Of a stretch of DNA of 8,049 nucleotides, positions 1-6,127 are shown piece by piece. The first letter of the stretch is position 1. Each line of letters starts with the position of its first letter. Position numbers and translations under genes: made by a program. The notes beneath the pieces are model-generated. The model did not search any database. It was given only the letters and a program-made list of their open reading frames with translations, and was not told where the DNA came from. Source of the DNA: an uncultured bacterium (GTDB lineage: Bacteria > Patescibacteriota > Minisyncoccia > Phycocordibacterales > PALSA-1337). The stretch spans positions 1-8,049 of the forward strand of contig CAIPWS010000051.1 in assembly GCA_903868845.1 (NCBI GenBank), written 5' to 3'.

Positions 1-1187
1 TTATCAAAAACCTGAAATTCCTTGCCACTTTGTCTAGTGGCAACATAGACATGATTGTTGTCTTGAACTATGCCGTATACTCCTCCTGGAATATTTCGGC
101 TCGCAACTACGCTACTATCAGACAAACTCTGAGGAGCCGACGATGCGCTGCTTCCCTCCATAACGTACAACTCATAATCCGACGAAATATCATATCCACC
201 AGAAGTTCTGCCAAAAACAAGTCTGTTGCCATGAGCTGAAGATACTTTTCCTTCTTGGCGTAACCAACCGGATGGTGAAAAACCAGCGTCAAAGTTCAAA
301 AACGCGCCGAGACGAACACCATTTGTATTTGTGTAAATAAGTTGGTTTTGGCCCGCATTGGATATGTAAGCTTTTCCTTCGGAGCTTGAAATATCATTTA
401 CTCGACTATCTATATCAAGACCACCTAGCCACGTTGGTTGTATGGGATTTGAAATATCCACTACCGCGAACTCGCTACCATCCCATTTTTCGGTGCCAAC
501 ATAGACGTCGCTATCATTTCCGAAAGTGACAGCAGTCGCATATGGAGCAGTCGCAGTGGCGTATGGTAGTGGAAACTTATATCTACTTTGCAAAAAAGGT
601 TGACCTTGAAATGTATCGCCAGCAAATCCAACAACATGAAGCTGATACGCGGAACTGGCAGCACTAGCAAATATTCTTTTGCCAACCAATGCAAATGAAG
701 AAAGCCCCGGGCCAGTATCTATGGATGATATGAGTGAAGATGTCGAAACTGAGCTCGAAGATATTGAATCTGGAAGCTTTACAAAAAACAAATCAGGATC
801 TGAAGTAACAGAAGAATCCCCTGATATCACGGCGATATTATTTCTAACCTCCAAATGAGTGAGTGGAATAGATGTCGATATCGGCAAGGCTATACTAGTT
901 ATCTTCGGCACCGGCTGTGCAGGTTGTACAGCTGGTGCCGAAGCAATAAAATCATCGGAACACATCGGCAAATCTGAAACAGGAACATAATATGGAAGGG
1001 CATGCGAAGTAGAAGTCGCCTCAACCAAATTCGCCGCCTCACTCTGTGCCCTTTCAAATGCGCGCTGTGCCGAATATGTAACCGACGAAAAAATTGCTAC
1101 GAAAAAAGCTACGAGAGCAAGAGCGACTATAATATCCACCAAAATCATTCCTTCAGTGAACTTTTTGTAATATTTTTGACATGTCAT
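1..1187 (-). CDS. Prepilin-like protein with C-terminal beta-propeller (partial)
   Basis: I translated this frame by hand: it is open from ATG 1187 to the window edge (395 codons plus two bases), so the C-terminus is missing. Residues 1-13 (MTCQKYYKKFTEG) form a basic leader ending in Gly, the prepilin peptidase site. The hydrophobic helix MILVDIIVALALVAFFVAIF (14-33) follows, with Asp at mature position 5 where most pilins have Glu. After an Ala/Pro/Ser-rich linker, strand pairs recur about every 45-57 residues (near 117, 171, 228, 273, 322, 379), for example VYVGTEKW...EFAVVDISNP and VYVATRQ...FQVFD. They resemble LVIVD-type propeller blades. The start is fixed by an in-frame TGA at 1199-1197; the next ATG (1148) would remove the leader. 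It overlaps pilC by 35 bases, implying coupled translation. The likely role is a minor pilin or tip adhesin displayed on the pilus; that role is inferred. Confidence 0.85.
   Translation of the reverse strand, partial: MTCQKYYKKFTEGMILVDIIVALALVAFFVAIFSSVTYSAQRAFERAQSEAANLVEATSTSHALPYYVPVSDLPMCSDDFIASAPAVQPAQPVPKITSIALPISTSIPLTHLEVRNNIAVISGDSSVTSDPDLFFVKLPDSISSSSVSTSSLISSIDTGPGLSSFALVGKRIFASAASSAYQLHVVGFAGDTFQGQPFLQSRYKFPLPYATATAPYATAVTFGNDSDVYVGTEKWDGSEFAVVDISNPIQPTWLGGLDIDSRVNDISSSEGKAYISNAGQNQLIYTNTNGVRLGAFLNFDAGFSPSGWLRQEGKVSSAHGNRLVFGRTSGGYDISSDYELYVMEGSSASSAPQSLSDSSVVASRNIPGGVYGIVQDNNHVYVATRQSGKEFQVFD
532..555. repeat. 15-bp-period micro-duplication in the prepilin gene
   Basis: GCAGTCGCA occurs at 532-540 and again at 547-555 (plus strand), and a diverged tail (GTGGCGTATGG) continues after the second copy. 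On the coding strand this produces the repeated peptide PYATATAPYATA at about residues 208-219, between two predicted propeller blades. It looks like a small slippage duplication in a loop. Confidence 0.5.
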
Positions 1188-2256
1188 ATATTGGCATCAT
1201 TATGGACAAAGCTATGGATCCGACTATTGCTCCGACCCCAACCATCATCAATGGCTCAATCAAAGAAGTGACCTTTTTCAAACTATTATCTATATCCGCA
1301 TCCAAAATAGATGAGGCACGTATAAGAGAATCTCCAAGTGAACCTGAAGATTCACCGGCTGAAACTAGAGACGAAACATAGCCTGGAATCCTTCTATGCT
1401 CGAAGGTTTTGGCCAATGGCTGACCACTCCTTATCATGTCATCACCTATTTGCACTTGGTCTCGGAGAGGCTCAAACGAAACGCTCTCAAGCACTTCTTT
1501 GTACGCCAGTGATATAGGAACTCCAGACACACATAGTATTCCAAGCGATCTCAAGAATAATGACAATGAATATGTATAGATAATATTTCCAACCAGTGGA
1601 ATGATGTACAAAACTCTTTGGCAAAATATCCTGACCCTGACAAATCTTTTGTGTACCCAGAAAAATGTCCCGCAACCAAATGTAGCAACCAAAACAAAAT
1701 AGACACCAAAACGAACAATTGCTCCAGAAATCCAAATAGTCGCCTTTGTCAGAAATGGCAACTCAACATGCATACTAAGTAACATTGGTACTATCTGAGG
1801 GACAACTCCACGCATAAGACCAATAGTAAGTATGATCGCCAAAATACCGATGATGCACGGATACAACATAGCTGAAAGACATTTCTTTACAAGTTCATCT
1901 TCTTGAACCAGTAAATCACGTGCTGACTTAAGTGAAACCGCCAATTCACCGACACTTTCACCGTGGCCGATAATACTAGACACAGTCCGTGACAAACCTG
2001 TATGAGTAAAAAGCGCTTTCGATAATAATCCCCCAGACTCAATCTCTTCACGAATCATGCTTATGTCATGCATTCGCTTTCCCCTTTCAACTTTTCCCTG
2101 TTCTCTTTTAACTTTCTCCTTTCCACTTTTATCTTTTCTCTTTTCTCTTGCGCCTTCGATTATTTCCAAACACTGACTTGCTGTAAGTCCGGCAGAAACA
2201 AACATCTCGAGCTGCTCAAGCAAGAAAATCTTTTGCCTTCTATTCCAATACATCAT
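1153..2256 (-). CDS. pilC: Type IV pilus/type II secretion inner-membrane platform protein, PilC/GspF family
   Basis: This is the polytopic membrane protein on which the pilus ATPase acts during pilin assembly. At 367 residues it is a little shorter than the usual ~400. Two T2SF repeats are visible. The first starts at FLLEQLEMFVSAGLTASQCLEIIEG's region (11-35) and reaches GHGESVGEL (97-105); the second carries the matching SAGESSGSLGDSL (299-311). Membrane segments lie near 134-156, 172-197 and 335-355, and the end has the family-typical PIYDM (355-359). Between the first two helices of repeat 1, residues 36-61 are almost all Lys/Arg/Glu/Gly and come from a purine-rich tract, which looks like an expansion. 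ATG 2256 shares an ATGA overlap with the pilB stop; ATG 2253 is the alternative. No SD is visible, so coupling to pilB is likely. Confidence 0.93.
   Translation of the reverse strand: MMYWNRRQKIFLLEQLEMFVSAGLTASQCLEIIEGAREKRKDKSGKEKVKREQGKVERGKRMHDISMIREEIESGGLLSKALFTHTGLSRTVSSIIGHGESVGELAVSLKSARDLLVQEDELVKKCLSAMLYPCIIGILAIILTIGLMRGVVPQIVPMLLSMHVELPFLTKATIWISGAIVRFGVYFVLVATFGCGTFFWVHKRFVRVRIFCQRVLYIIPLVGNIIYTYSLSLFLRSLGILCVSGVPISLAYKEVLESVSFEPLRDQVQIGDDMIRSGQPLAKTFEHRRIPGYVSSLVSAGESSGSLGDSLIRASSILDADIDNSLKKVTSLIEPLMMVGVGAIVGSIALSIMMPIYDMSKILQKVH
2077..2149. repeat. Polypyrimidine/polypurine tract inside pilC
   Basis: On the plus strand 66 of these 73 bases are C or T, built from loosely repeated CTTTTCCC, CTTTTAACTTT and TCTTTTCTC units. 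The coding strand is therefore a run of A and G that encodes the Lys/Glu/Arg-rich loop at about residues 36-61 of PilC. The rest of pilC has ordinary mixed composition. A degenerate simple-sequence expansion by slippage is the likeliest origin. Confidence 0.7.
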
Positions 2257-3374
2257 GTAGAAAGAACACGCTTAAGCTCTTCTTTTGAAGTGATACCCCA
2301 ATCTATCTTTTCCAAGCCATCATTGTTCATGAAAAGAAAGCCGCGCGCTTTTGCATATGCTGTTATATCCGACAGAGGCCTTTTGTCTGCTATCAGTTTT
2401 TGCATCTTGTCATCGACCAGACAAACTTCAGCTATGATGGTTCTTCCATGGTAACCAGTTTGGTGGCAAATATCGCAGCCGAGCATATTGCATTCCTGAC
2501 AAATAGTTCGCACCAAACGTTGAGCTATGATGAGTCGCAAAGTGGCTGCAAGAAGATAATTGTCTACACCCATATCGAGTAAACGTGGAATAGTTTCGAG
2601 AGCAGAATTGGTATGTAAGGTCGACAAAACAAGGTGTCCGGTCAAGGCTGTATGCACGGCGACTCTAGCCGTCTCATTGTCACGTATCTCACCAACCATG
2701 ATCACGTCTGGATCTTGGCGCAATACTGACCTCAGACCAGAAGCAAATGTCACACCGTGAGAATGACGAATATGTATCTGCCTAACTCCTGAAATCTCAT
2801 ATTCGACTGGATCTTCCAATGTAACTATAGAAAGTGGTTCTCGCCTCTTCGACATAAGACAAGTATGAAGAGTCGTAGTCTTACCAGAGCCAGTAGGTCC
2901 AGTAACAAGGATGAGTCCGCTTGTTTTCTTCAACGCTTCGCTAATAGCATAGACATGATCTGGAGTAAGTCCCAGACTAGCAAAACTACTATGACCCGTA
3001 GTCTGCGCTGACAATATTCTCATGACTGCATTTTCTCCATAATATGTTGGCATAAAAGAAATGCGAATATTGTAGGCATCGCCATTTATATGACTTTGGA
3101 ATCGACCATCCTGAGGAATGGCGTGTAGGTCAGTACGAGTTCCAGACAATATTTTCAGTCTTGCAATAAACTCGTCAGCGATACGCTTCGGTAATGTCCC
3201 TATTTCACTTATAAGACCATCTTTTCTAAGTCGAATGATAATATCTGTCTGACGAGGATCACAATGAACATCTGACGCACCGTGTGCCACAGCAAAAGCG
3301 AGCATGTTTTCTACAGCTTCATTTGCAGAAGCTGGGTTGTTATTAAATTTGATATCTGTAAGGTTTTTATACAT
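2253..3374 (-). CDS. pilB: Type IV pilus assembly ATPase, PilB/GspE family (compact)
   Basis: This hexameric cytoplasmic ATPase powers pilus extension or pseudopilus assembly. Motifs in order: ASDVHCDP (33-40) opening the N2 domain, IPQDGRF (86-92) and YYGENAVMRIL (111-121), Walker A GPTGSGKT (159-166), Asp box VTLEDPVEY (184-192), Walker B DVIMVGEIRDNETA (223-236), and His box STLHTN (251-256). A compact zinc site CQECNMLGCDIC (Cys292, 295, 300, 303) precedes GYHGR. The tetracysteine and the PQDGR/YGE motifs argue for PilB/GspE and against PilT. At 373 residues it lacks the N-terminal MshEN-type domain of full-length PilB (about 560), so it may bind the platform differently. It is the first gene of the pilB-pilC-prepilin operon. 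No SD precedes the ATG, which sits six bases after a -10-like hexamer, so the mRNA may be leaderless. Confidence 0.94.
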   Translation of the reverse strand: MYKNLTDIKFNNNPASANEAVENMLAFAVAHGASDVHCDPRQTDIIIRLRKDGLISEIGTLPKRIADEFIARLKILSGTRTDLHAIPQDGRFQSHINGDAYNIRISFMPTYYGENAVMRILSAQTTGHSSFASLGLTPDHVYAISEALKKTSGLILVTGPTGSGKTTTLHTCLMSKRREPLSIVTLEDPVEYEISGVRQIHIRHSHGVTFASGLRSVLRQDPDVIMVGEIRDNETARVAVHTALTGHLVLSTLHTNSALETIPRLLDMGVDNYLLAATLRLIIAQRLVRTICQECNMLGCDICHQTGYHGRTIIAEVCLVDDKMQKLIADKRPLSDITAYAKARGFLFMNNDGLEKIDWGITSKEELKRVLST

Positions 3375-3380
3375 GACAAT

Positions 3381-3386
3381 ATCATA
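3381..3386 (-). promoter_or_regulatory. Candidate -10 element of the pilB operon
   Basis: Read on the minus strand, TATGAT lies at 3386-3381 with exactly six bases before the pilB ATG at 3374. Transcription would then start at or next to the A of the ATG, giving a leaderless mRNA. There is no convincing -35 at 17 bases; the region upstream is the AT-rich repeat array. hisS shows the same spacing. Confidence 0.45.
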
Positions 3387-3419
3387 AACGAGCGAGATAA
3401 AATTTTAGTGAAGAAAAGT

Positions 3420-3485
3420 TCAAATTTTGATAAAAAAGAAATCAAATTTTGATAAAATTTTGTTCAAATAATGTTGAAAATGAAT
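3420..3485. repeat. Three tandem 22-bp AT-rich repeats with phased A/T tracts
   Basis: TCAAATTTTGATAAAA occurs at 3420-3435 and identically at 3442-3457. A diverged third copy (TCAAATAATGTTGAAAA) starts at 3464, so the starts are exactly 22 bases apart, about two helical turns. Each TCAAATTTTGA core is palindromic around its central base, and the third unit contains TTCAA-N6-TTGAA. A/T tracts centre near 3425, 3434, 3447, 3457, 3467 and 3478, a spacing of roughly 10-12 bases that predicts bent DNA. The array lies upstream of both the pilB promoter and the rightward promoter at 3513-3540. It could be an array of dimeric operators, an UP-like element or a curved activator region. Confidence 0.6.
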
Positions 3486-3512
3486 CCAGGGAGTTGTGGA
3501 TATCTTGTACCA

Positions 3513-3540
3513 TTGCTTTTTTGAGGATATGTGGTATTAT
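3513..3540 (+). promoter_or_regulatory. Promoter of the kinase-like gene (extended -10)
   Basis: The -35-like TTGCTT (3513-3518) is followed after 16 bases by TATTAT (3535-3540), and TGG just before it forms an extended -10 (TGGTATTAT, 3532-3540). Predicted initiation near 3547 leaves a leader of about 110 bases before the GTG start. Confidence 0.5.
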
Positions 3541-3548
3541 TTCGCGCT

Positions 3549-3658
3549 AGTTGCCCTTTTAGAATCAGGAAGCAACTGAGCCATACTATGGCTCGCAGTT
3601 GAACAAAAATCCGAGAAAACCAGGCAATCTGGTGATCTCATTACCATGAGGTGATGCA
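3549..3658 (+). promoter_or_regulatory. Structured 5' leader with alternative hairpins
   Basis: Four stems can be drawn. A: AGTTGC (3549-3554) with GCAACT (3572-3577). B: CAACT plus GAGCCA (3573-3583) with TGGCTC (3589-3594) and AGTTG (3597-3601), with a two-base bulge. C: GAGA and ACCAG (3613-3623) with CTGGT and TCTC (3629-3639), loop GCAAT. D: CTCAT (3637-3641) with ATGAG (3646-3650). A and B compete for the same CAACT; C and D compete for the same CTC. D covers the SD and C frees it. This is the logic of a translational switch. It matches no riboswitch class I recognise. Pairings were found by eye, without energy calculation. Confidence 0.45.
3648..3653 (+). promoter_or_regulatory. Shine-Dalgarno site deciding the GTG start
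   Basis: GAGGTG ends five bases before the GTG at 3659, which supports that rare start codon. The nearer ATG at 3654 is in another frame and only two bases away. The site overlaps a two-codon mini-ORF, ATG AGG TGA (3646-3654), and can be masked by CTCAT at 3637-3641. The backbone genes around it show no comparable SD. Confidence 0.6.
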
Positions 3659-4591
3659 GTGGCACAAATACCAAATGCAGACGAAATACCGAAGAAGCCC
3701 ACGCCGGCAGATATCTACAAGATTGAGCGGGCGGGCTTAAATAGCGTGATCGCGGGAGGAGCACTTTGCTGCGGTAAGGGGACGATTTTCGAGATGAGCA
3801 AAGAAGTGATCACCGCGTGTAACGTTGGCCCGTCATTCATTGAACGGATCGGTATGAGCGACGAAATTCGGTTCCAAACTGAGACAAATGGAATCTTTGC
3901 TATAAACGCCGTTGAGATCAAAAAAATCATTGCGAACGGCCAGATGGTACCGAACAAGTTGACCTGCCCGATCATTCTGGCGGCGATTCTCCGGCGCTGC
4001 AATGCGCTTGCAGGAGTTCCTCGGGGAACCGGTCCATACGTCCTAATCTTGGACGGATTTCCACGGGATGCCGCGCAAGAGGGTTACTTACGCTTGCTTC
4101 GCATCGCTTACAAACCTGTGTGTATCACCATTCCGCGGGAACTGTACGACATCCGTGCAATCGAACGGGCGAAAAAACAGGGCCGGCCCGATGATGCAAA
4201 ACAGGAAATTCGCGACGTGCGCTGGAACCTGTGGTTAACACAAACCTTACCGATGTTCCGGGCGATGGATCGCCGGAAATTCGGCAGCAGGGTTTGCTGG
4301 ATCGATGGGACTGAACCACTCATCAAAAAAGTGCGGACATTCATCGGTCAGCTCGGGTTCGACAGTATAACCTTCGGGCGCATCTGCAACTACCTCGATA
4401 ACACGACGAATCCGGTCACAAAGCAGATCCTGGAGATCGACAATCCGAAGCCGAAGTGGCCGGCGAATCACATTGGCGCAGTGCCCTTGTCCGACGGATC
4501 TGAAGGCACGGTGCCATCATGGTTACGCGGAAACTTGTTCTATCAACCCCAGCAACTTGCTGCGGCAGCCCCGGCTCCCTCAGCGCCCTAG
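3659..4591 (+). CDS. Divergent adenylate-kinase-like nucleoside monophosphate kinase
   Basis: The 310-residue product keeps the order of adenylate kinase motifs but in altered form. The P-loop is GALCCGKGT (34-42) instead of GxPGxGKGT. MSDEIR (66-71) stands where STGDLLR is usual, ANGQMVP (92-98) matches the 'G-lvP' turn, and LDGFPRD (131-137) is intact. RPDD (176-179) and WLTQTLPMF (192-200) match the R-x-DD and QT-P segments, and IDG (215-217) follows. The LID region between helix and RPDD is very short. The last ~80 residues have no counterpart I recognise and end in an Ala/Pro tail. A phosphotransferase for an NMP or dNMP is likely; the substrate is unknown, and true adk function is unproven. 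GC is 31 of 60 at 4081-4140, and CGG encodes 12 of 22 arginines, suggesting transfer. GTG start with SD. Confidence 0.85.
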   Translation: MAQIPNADEIPKKPTPADIYKIERAGLNSVIAGGALCCGKGTIFEMSKEVITACNVGPSFIERIGMSDEIRFQTETNGIFAINAVEIKKIIANGQMVPNKLTCPIILAAILRRCNALAGVPRGTGPYVLILDGFPRDAAQEGYLRLLRIAYKPVCITIPRELYDIRAIERAKKQGRPDDAKQEIRDVRWNLWLTQTLPMFRAMDRRKFGSRVCWIDGTEPLIKKVRTFIGQLGFDSITFGRICNYLDNTTNPVTKQILEIDNPKPKWPANHIGAVPLSDGSEGTVPSWLRGNLFYQPQQLAAAAPAPSAP

Positions 4592-4612
4592 GCTCGAGCG
4601 TCGCTTCCTGAC

Positions 4613-4639
4613 AAAAAAATAACGTGACCTTTCGGTCAC
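4613..4639 (-). terminator. Hairpin with T-tract oriented leftward
   Basis: GTGACC (4624-4629) and GGTCAC (4634-4639) form a perfect six-pair stem. Read on the minus strand the loop is GAAA, a stable GNRA tetraloop, and the stem is followed by GTTA and seven T (A7 on plus at 4613-4619). On the plus strand there is no T-tract after the stem. It therefore points against the kinase-like gene, although it could still act weakly in both directions. Confidence 0.5.
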
Positions 4640-4732
4640 CCAAACTCGCCATTAGTTCACTGGGCTGTACCTGTTACAGTTTAGGATCCTGGTGGCGATT
4701 TTTGATTGTGCTTTTTTATTTATACATTTATC

Positions 4733-4741
4733 TGATAGAAT
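4733..4741 (+). promoter_or_regulatory. Extended -10 promoter of hisS
   Basis: TGATAGAAT combines a TG extension with the -10 hexamer TAGAAT (4736-4741). Exactly six bases separate it from the hisS ATG at 4748, so transcription should begin at the start codon. No -35 at normal spacing is evident; the upstream stretch is T-rich. Confidence 0.55.
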
Positions 4742-4747
4742 ATACGC

Positions 4748-6061
4748 ATGAACAAAAAAAGCGGATCTTCCAAACTATCAACAGACGCCTACAAGGGTGT
4801 CCGCGACTTCTTTCCTGCTGATATGGCTGTAGAACAGTCTATTTTCAACATATGGAAAAGTGTAGTCAGCAAATATGGCTATGAGGAGTATGGAGCTTCT
4901 GTATTGGAACCCGCTGACCTGTATAGAGCAAAATCTGGAGATGAGATAGTAAATGAACAGACATACACATTCACAGACCGCGGAGATCGCGAGGTCACAC
5001 TTCGTCCAGAGATGACTCCTACAGTCGCTCGTATGGTAGCAGCCAAGAAACGTGAACTCATATTCCCTTTGCGTTGGTTTTCTATTCCAAACCTTTTCAG
5101 ATATGAACAACCTCAACGTGGACGTGTTCGTGAACATTGGCAATTGAATGTAGACATCTTCGGTGTTGATTCTATAAATGCGGAAATAGAAACCATAAAT
5201 ATCGCTTACGACATTACCCGTGCTTATGGACTCAAAGATACAGACTTCGAGATTCGTATAAATAATCGCAAGGTCATGAATTATGTTGCCCGTGATGTTT
5301 TTGGTCTTGACGAAGTATCTGCACAAAGAATTTCAAAACTCATAGACAAAAAAGACAAGTTGGATCCAAAGCTTTTCAAGGAAGGAGTAGCCATGGTTTT
5401 CAATGAGTCAAATATAGCCGATAACAAGAAAGAAGACTCTCAAAAGTTCCTCACGCTCTTGAACTCCAAAAACTTTGAAGAATTTATATCAAATCTTCCA
5501 CAGACAAAAGAAGAACATGTGGGCCTGAAAGAGATTCGAGAAGTCTTGGTTGGACTCGAGAGACTTGGTATTACAAATGCCCGCTTTGACCAGACACTTA
5601 TGCGTGGATTCGACTATTATACCGGCATAGTTTTCGAGGTTTACGACCTCAATCCTGCCAACAGACGCTCAGTCTTCGGTGGAGGTAGATATGATGACTT
5701 GTTGTCATTGTTTGGTAATGAAAAAGTTCCAGCGGTCGGCTTCGGTGCTGGAGATGTCATAGCTCGTGACCTTATGGAAACGTACAAAACTACACCTATA
5801 GCGTCACCAAGTGCGGATATAGCAATATGCATCATGGGTGAACAAAATACTGCATATGCTCTAGGTGTTGCGAAGACCCTACGATCAAAAGGTAAACGTA
5901 TAAGCGTAGATATTTCAGGCAAAAAACTCGGCGATCAGATATCCAAGGCTGACAAGAGAGGCATTGCAGAAGTTATCTGTATCGGAGATGAAGAATCTAA
6001 GACTGGTAAACTAAAATTGAAAAACTTGAAAAGTGGTGTAGAAATGGCGTTGGAGGTTTAA
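4748..6061 (+). CDS. hisS: Histidyl-tRNA synthetase
   Basis: This class II synthetase attaches histidine to tRNA-His in the cytoplasm. At 437 residues it has the usual length. Visible parts: YKGVRDFFP (15-23) at the N-terminus, motif 1 around SVLEP (51-55), TLRPEMT (84-90), motif 2 with FRYEQPQRGRVREHWQ (117-132), an insertion-type middle domain (about 180-270), the histidine-binding RGFDYYTGIVFE (286-297), GGGRYDD (311-317), and a motif 3 written VGFGAGDVIARD (330-341) instead of the common GLER form. The anticodon-binding domain covers about 355-437. The ATG at 4748 is the only sensible start; there is no SD and the promoter abuts it. No CGG appears among 28 arginine codons (hand count), unlike the gene upstream. 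Confidence 0.97.
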   Translation: MNKKSGSSKLSTDAYKGVRDFFPADMAVEQSIFNIWKSVVSKYGYEEYGASVLEPADLYRAKSGDEIVNEQTYTFTDRGDREVTLRPEMTPTVARMVAAKKRELIFPLRWFSIPNLFRYEQPQRGRVREHWQLNVDIFGVDSINAEIETINIAYDITRAYGLKDTDFEIRINNRKVMNYVARDVFGLDEVSAQRISKLIDKKDKLDPKLFKEGVAMVFNESNIADNKKEDSQKFLTLLNSKNFEEFISNLPQTKEEHVGLKEIREVLVGLERLGITNARFDQTLMRGFDYYTGIVFEVYDLNPANRRSVFGGGRYDDLLSLFGNEKVPAVGFGAGDVIARDLMETYKTTPIASPSADIAICIMGEQNTAYALGVAKTLRSKGKRISVDISGKKLGDQISKADKRGIAEVICIGDEESKTGKLKLKNLKSGVEMALEV

Positions 6062-6064
6062 TAT

Positions 6065-6094
6065 TTGACACCATACCAATATCCATGCTTTACT
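6065..6094 (+). promoter_or_regulatory. Promoter of the small membrane protein gene
   Basis: A perfect -35 TTGACA (6065-6070) begins three bases after the hisS stop. Eighteen bases on is TTTACT (6089-6094), preceded by TGC as an extended -10. An inverted repeat, CCAATA (6076-6081) with TATTGG (6094-6099), spans the spacer and -10 and could be an operator. Confidence 0.5.
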
Positions 6095-6101
6095 ATTGGC
6101 A

Positions 6102-6120
6102 GTTAAACCCTTAACGGAGG
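6102..6120 (+). promoter_or_regulatory. Small leader hairpin and strong SD before a TTG start
   Basis: GTTAA-ACCC-TTAAC (6102-6115) can form a five-pair hairpin directly followed by GGAGG (6116-6120). Seven bases separate GGAGG from TTG at 6128, ideal spacing, which is the main reason for accepting TTG as the start. Confidence 0.55.
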
Positions 6121-6127
6121 ATTCATA

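Noticed and set aside
1153..2256. Alternative genetic code with UGA as glycine
   Set aside because: pilB and pilC both end at UGA at sensible family lengths, with the next start overlapping each stop.
3420..3485. CRISPR-like array
   Set aside because: The 22-bp period has no unique spacers: the repeats are contiguous, AT-rich and only three in number, with no cas genes in view.
3654..3740. ATG 3654 as the start of a different gene
   Set aside because: It is out of frame with the kinase-like protein, too close to the SD, and closes after about 28 codons.
3715..4002. Minus-strand open frame opposite the kinase-like gene
   Set aside because: The plus frame has the P-loop and DGFPRD motifs plus an SD; the minus frame shows neither motifs nor start signals.
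4665..4679. CTGTA-CCTGT-TACAG hairpin as terminator of the kinase-like gene
   Set aside because: Only five pairs and followed by TTTAGG, not a real T-tract; too weak to call.
4587..4690. CCTAGG, CTCGAG and GGATCC sites suggesting a cloning junction
   Set aside because: Three six-base palindromes in 100 bases can arise by chance; no vector sequence is seen and the hisS promoter continues naturally.
4778..5326. 182-codon minus-strand open frame inside hisS
   Set aside because: It lies wholly antisense to a well-conserved synthetase, has no recognisable motif, and is explained as a shadow frame.
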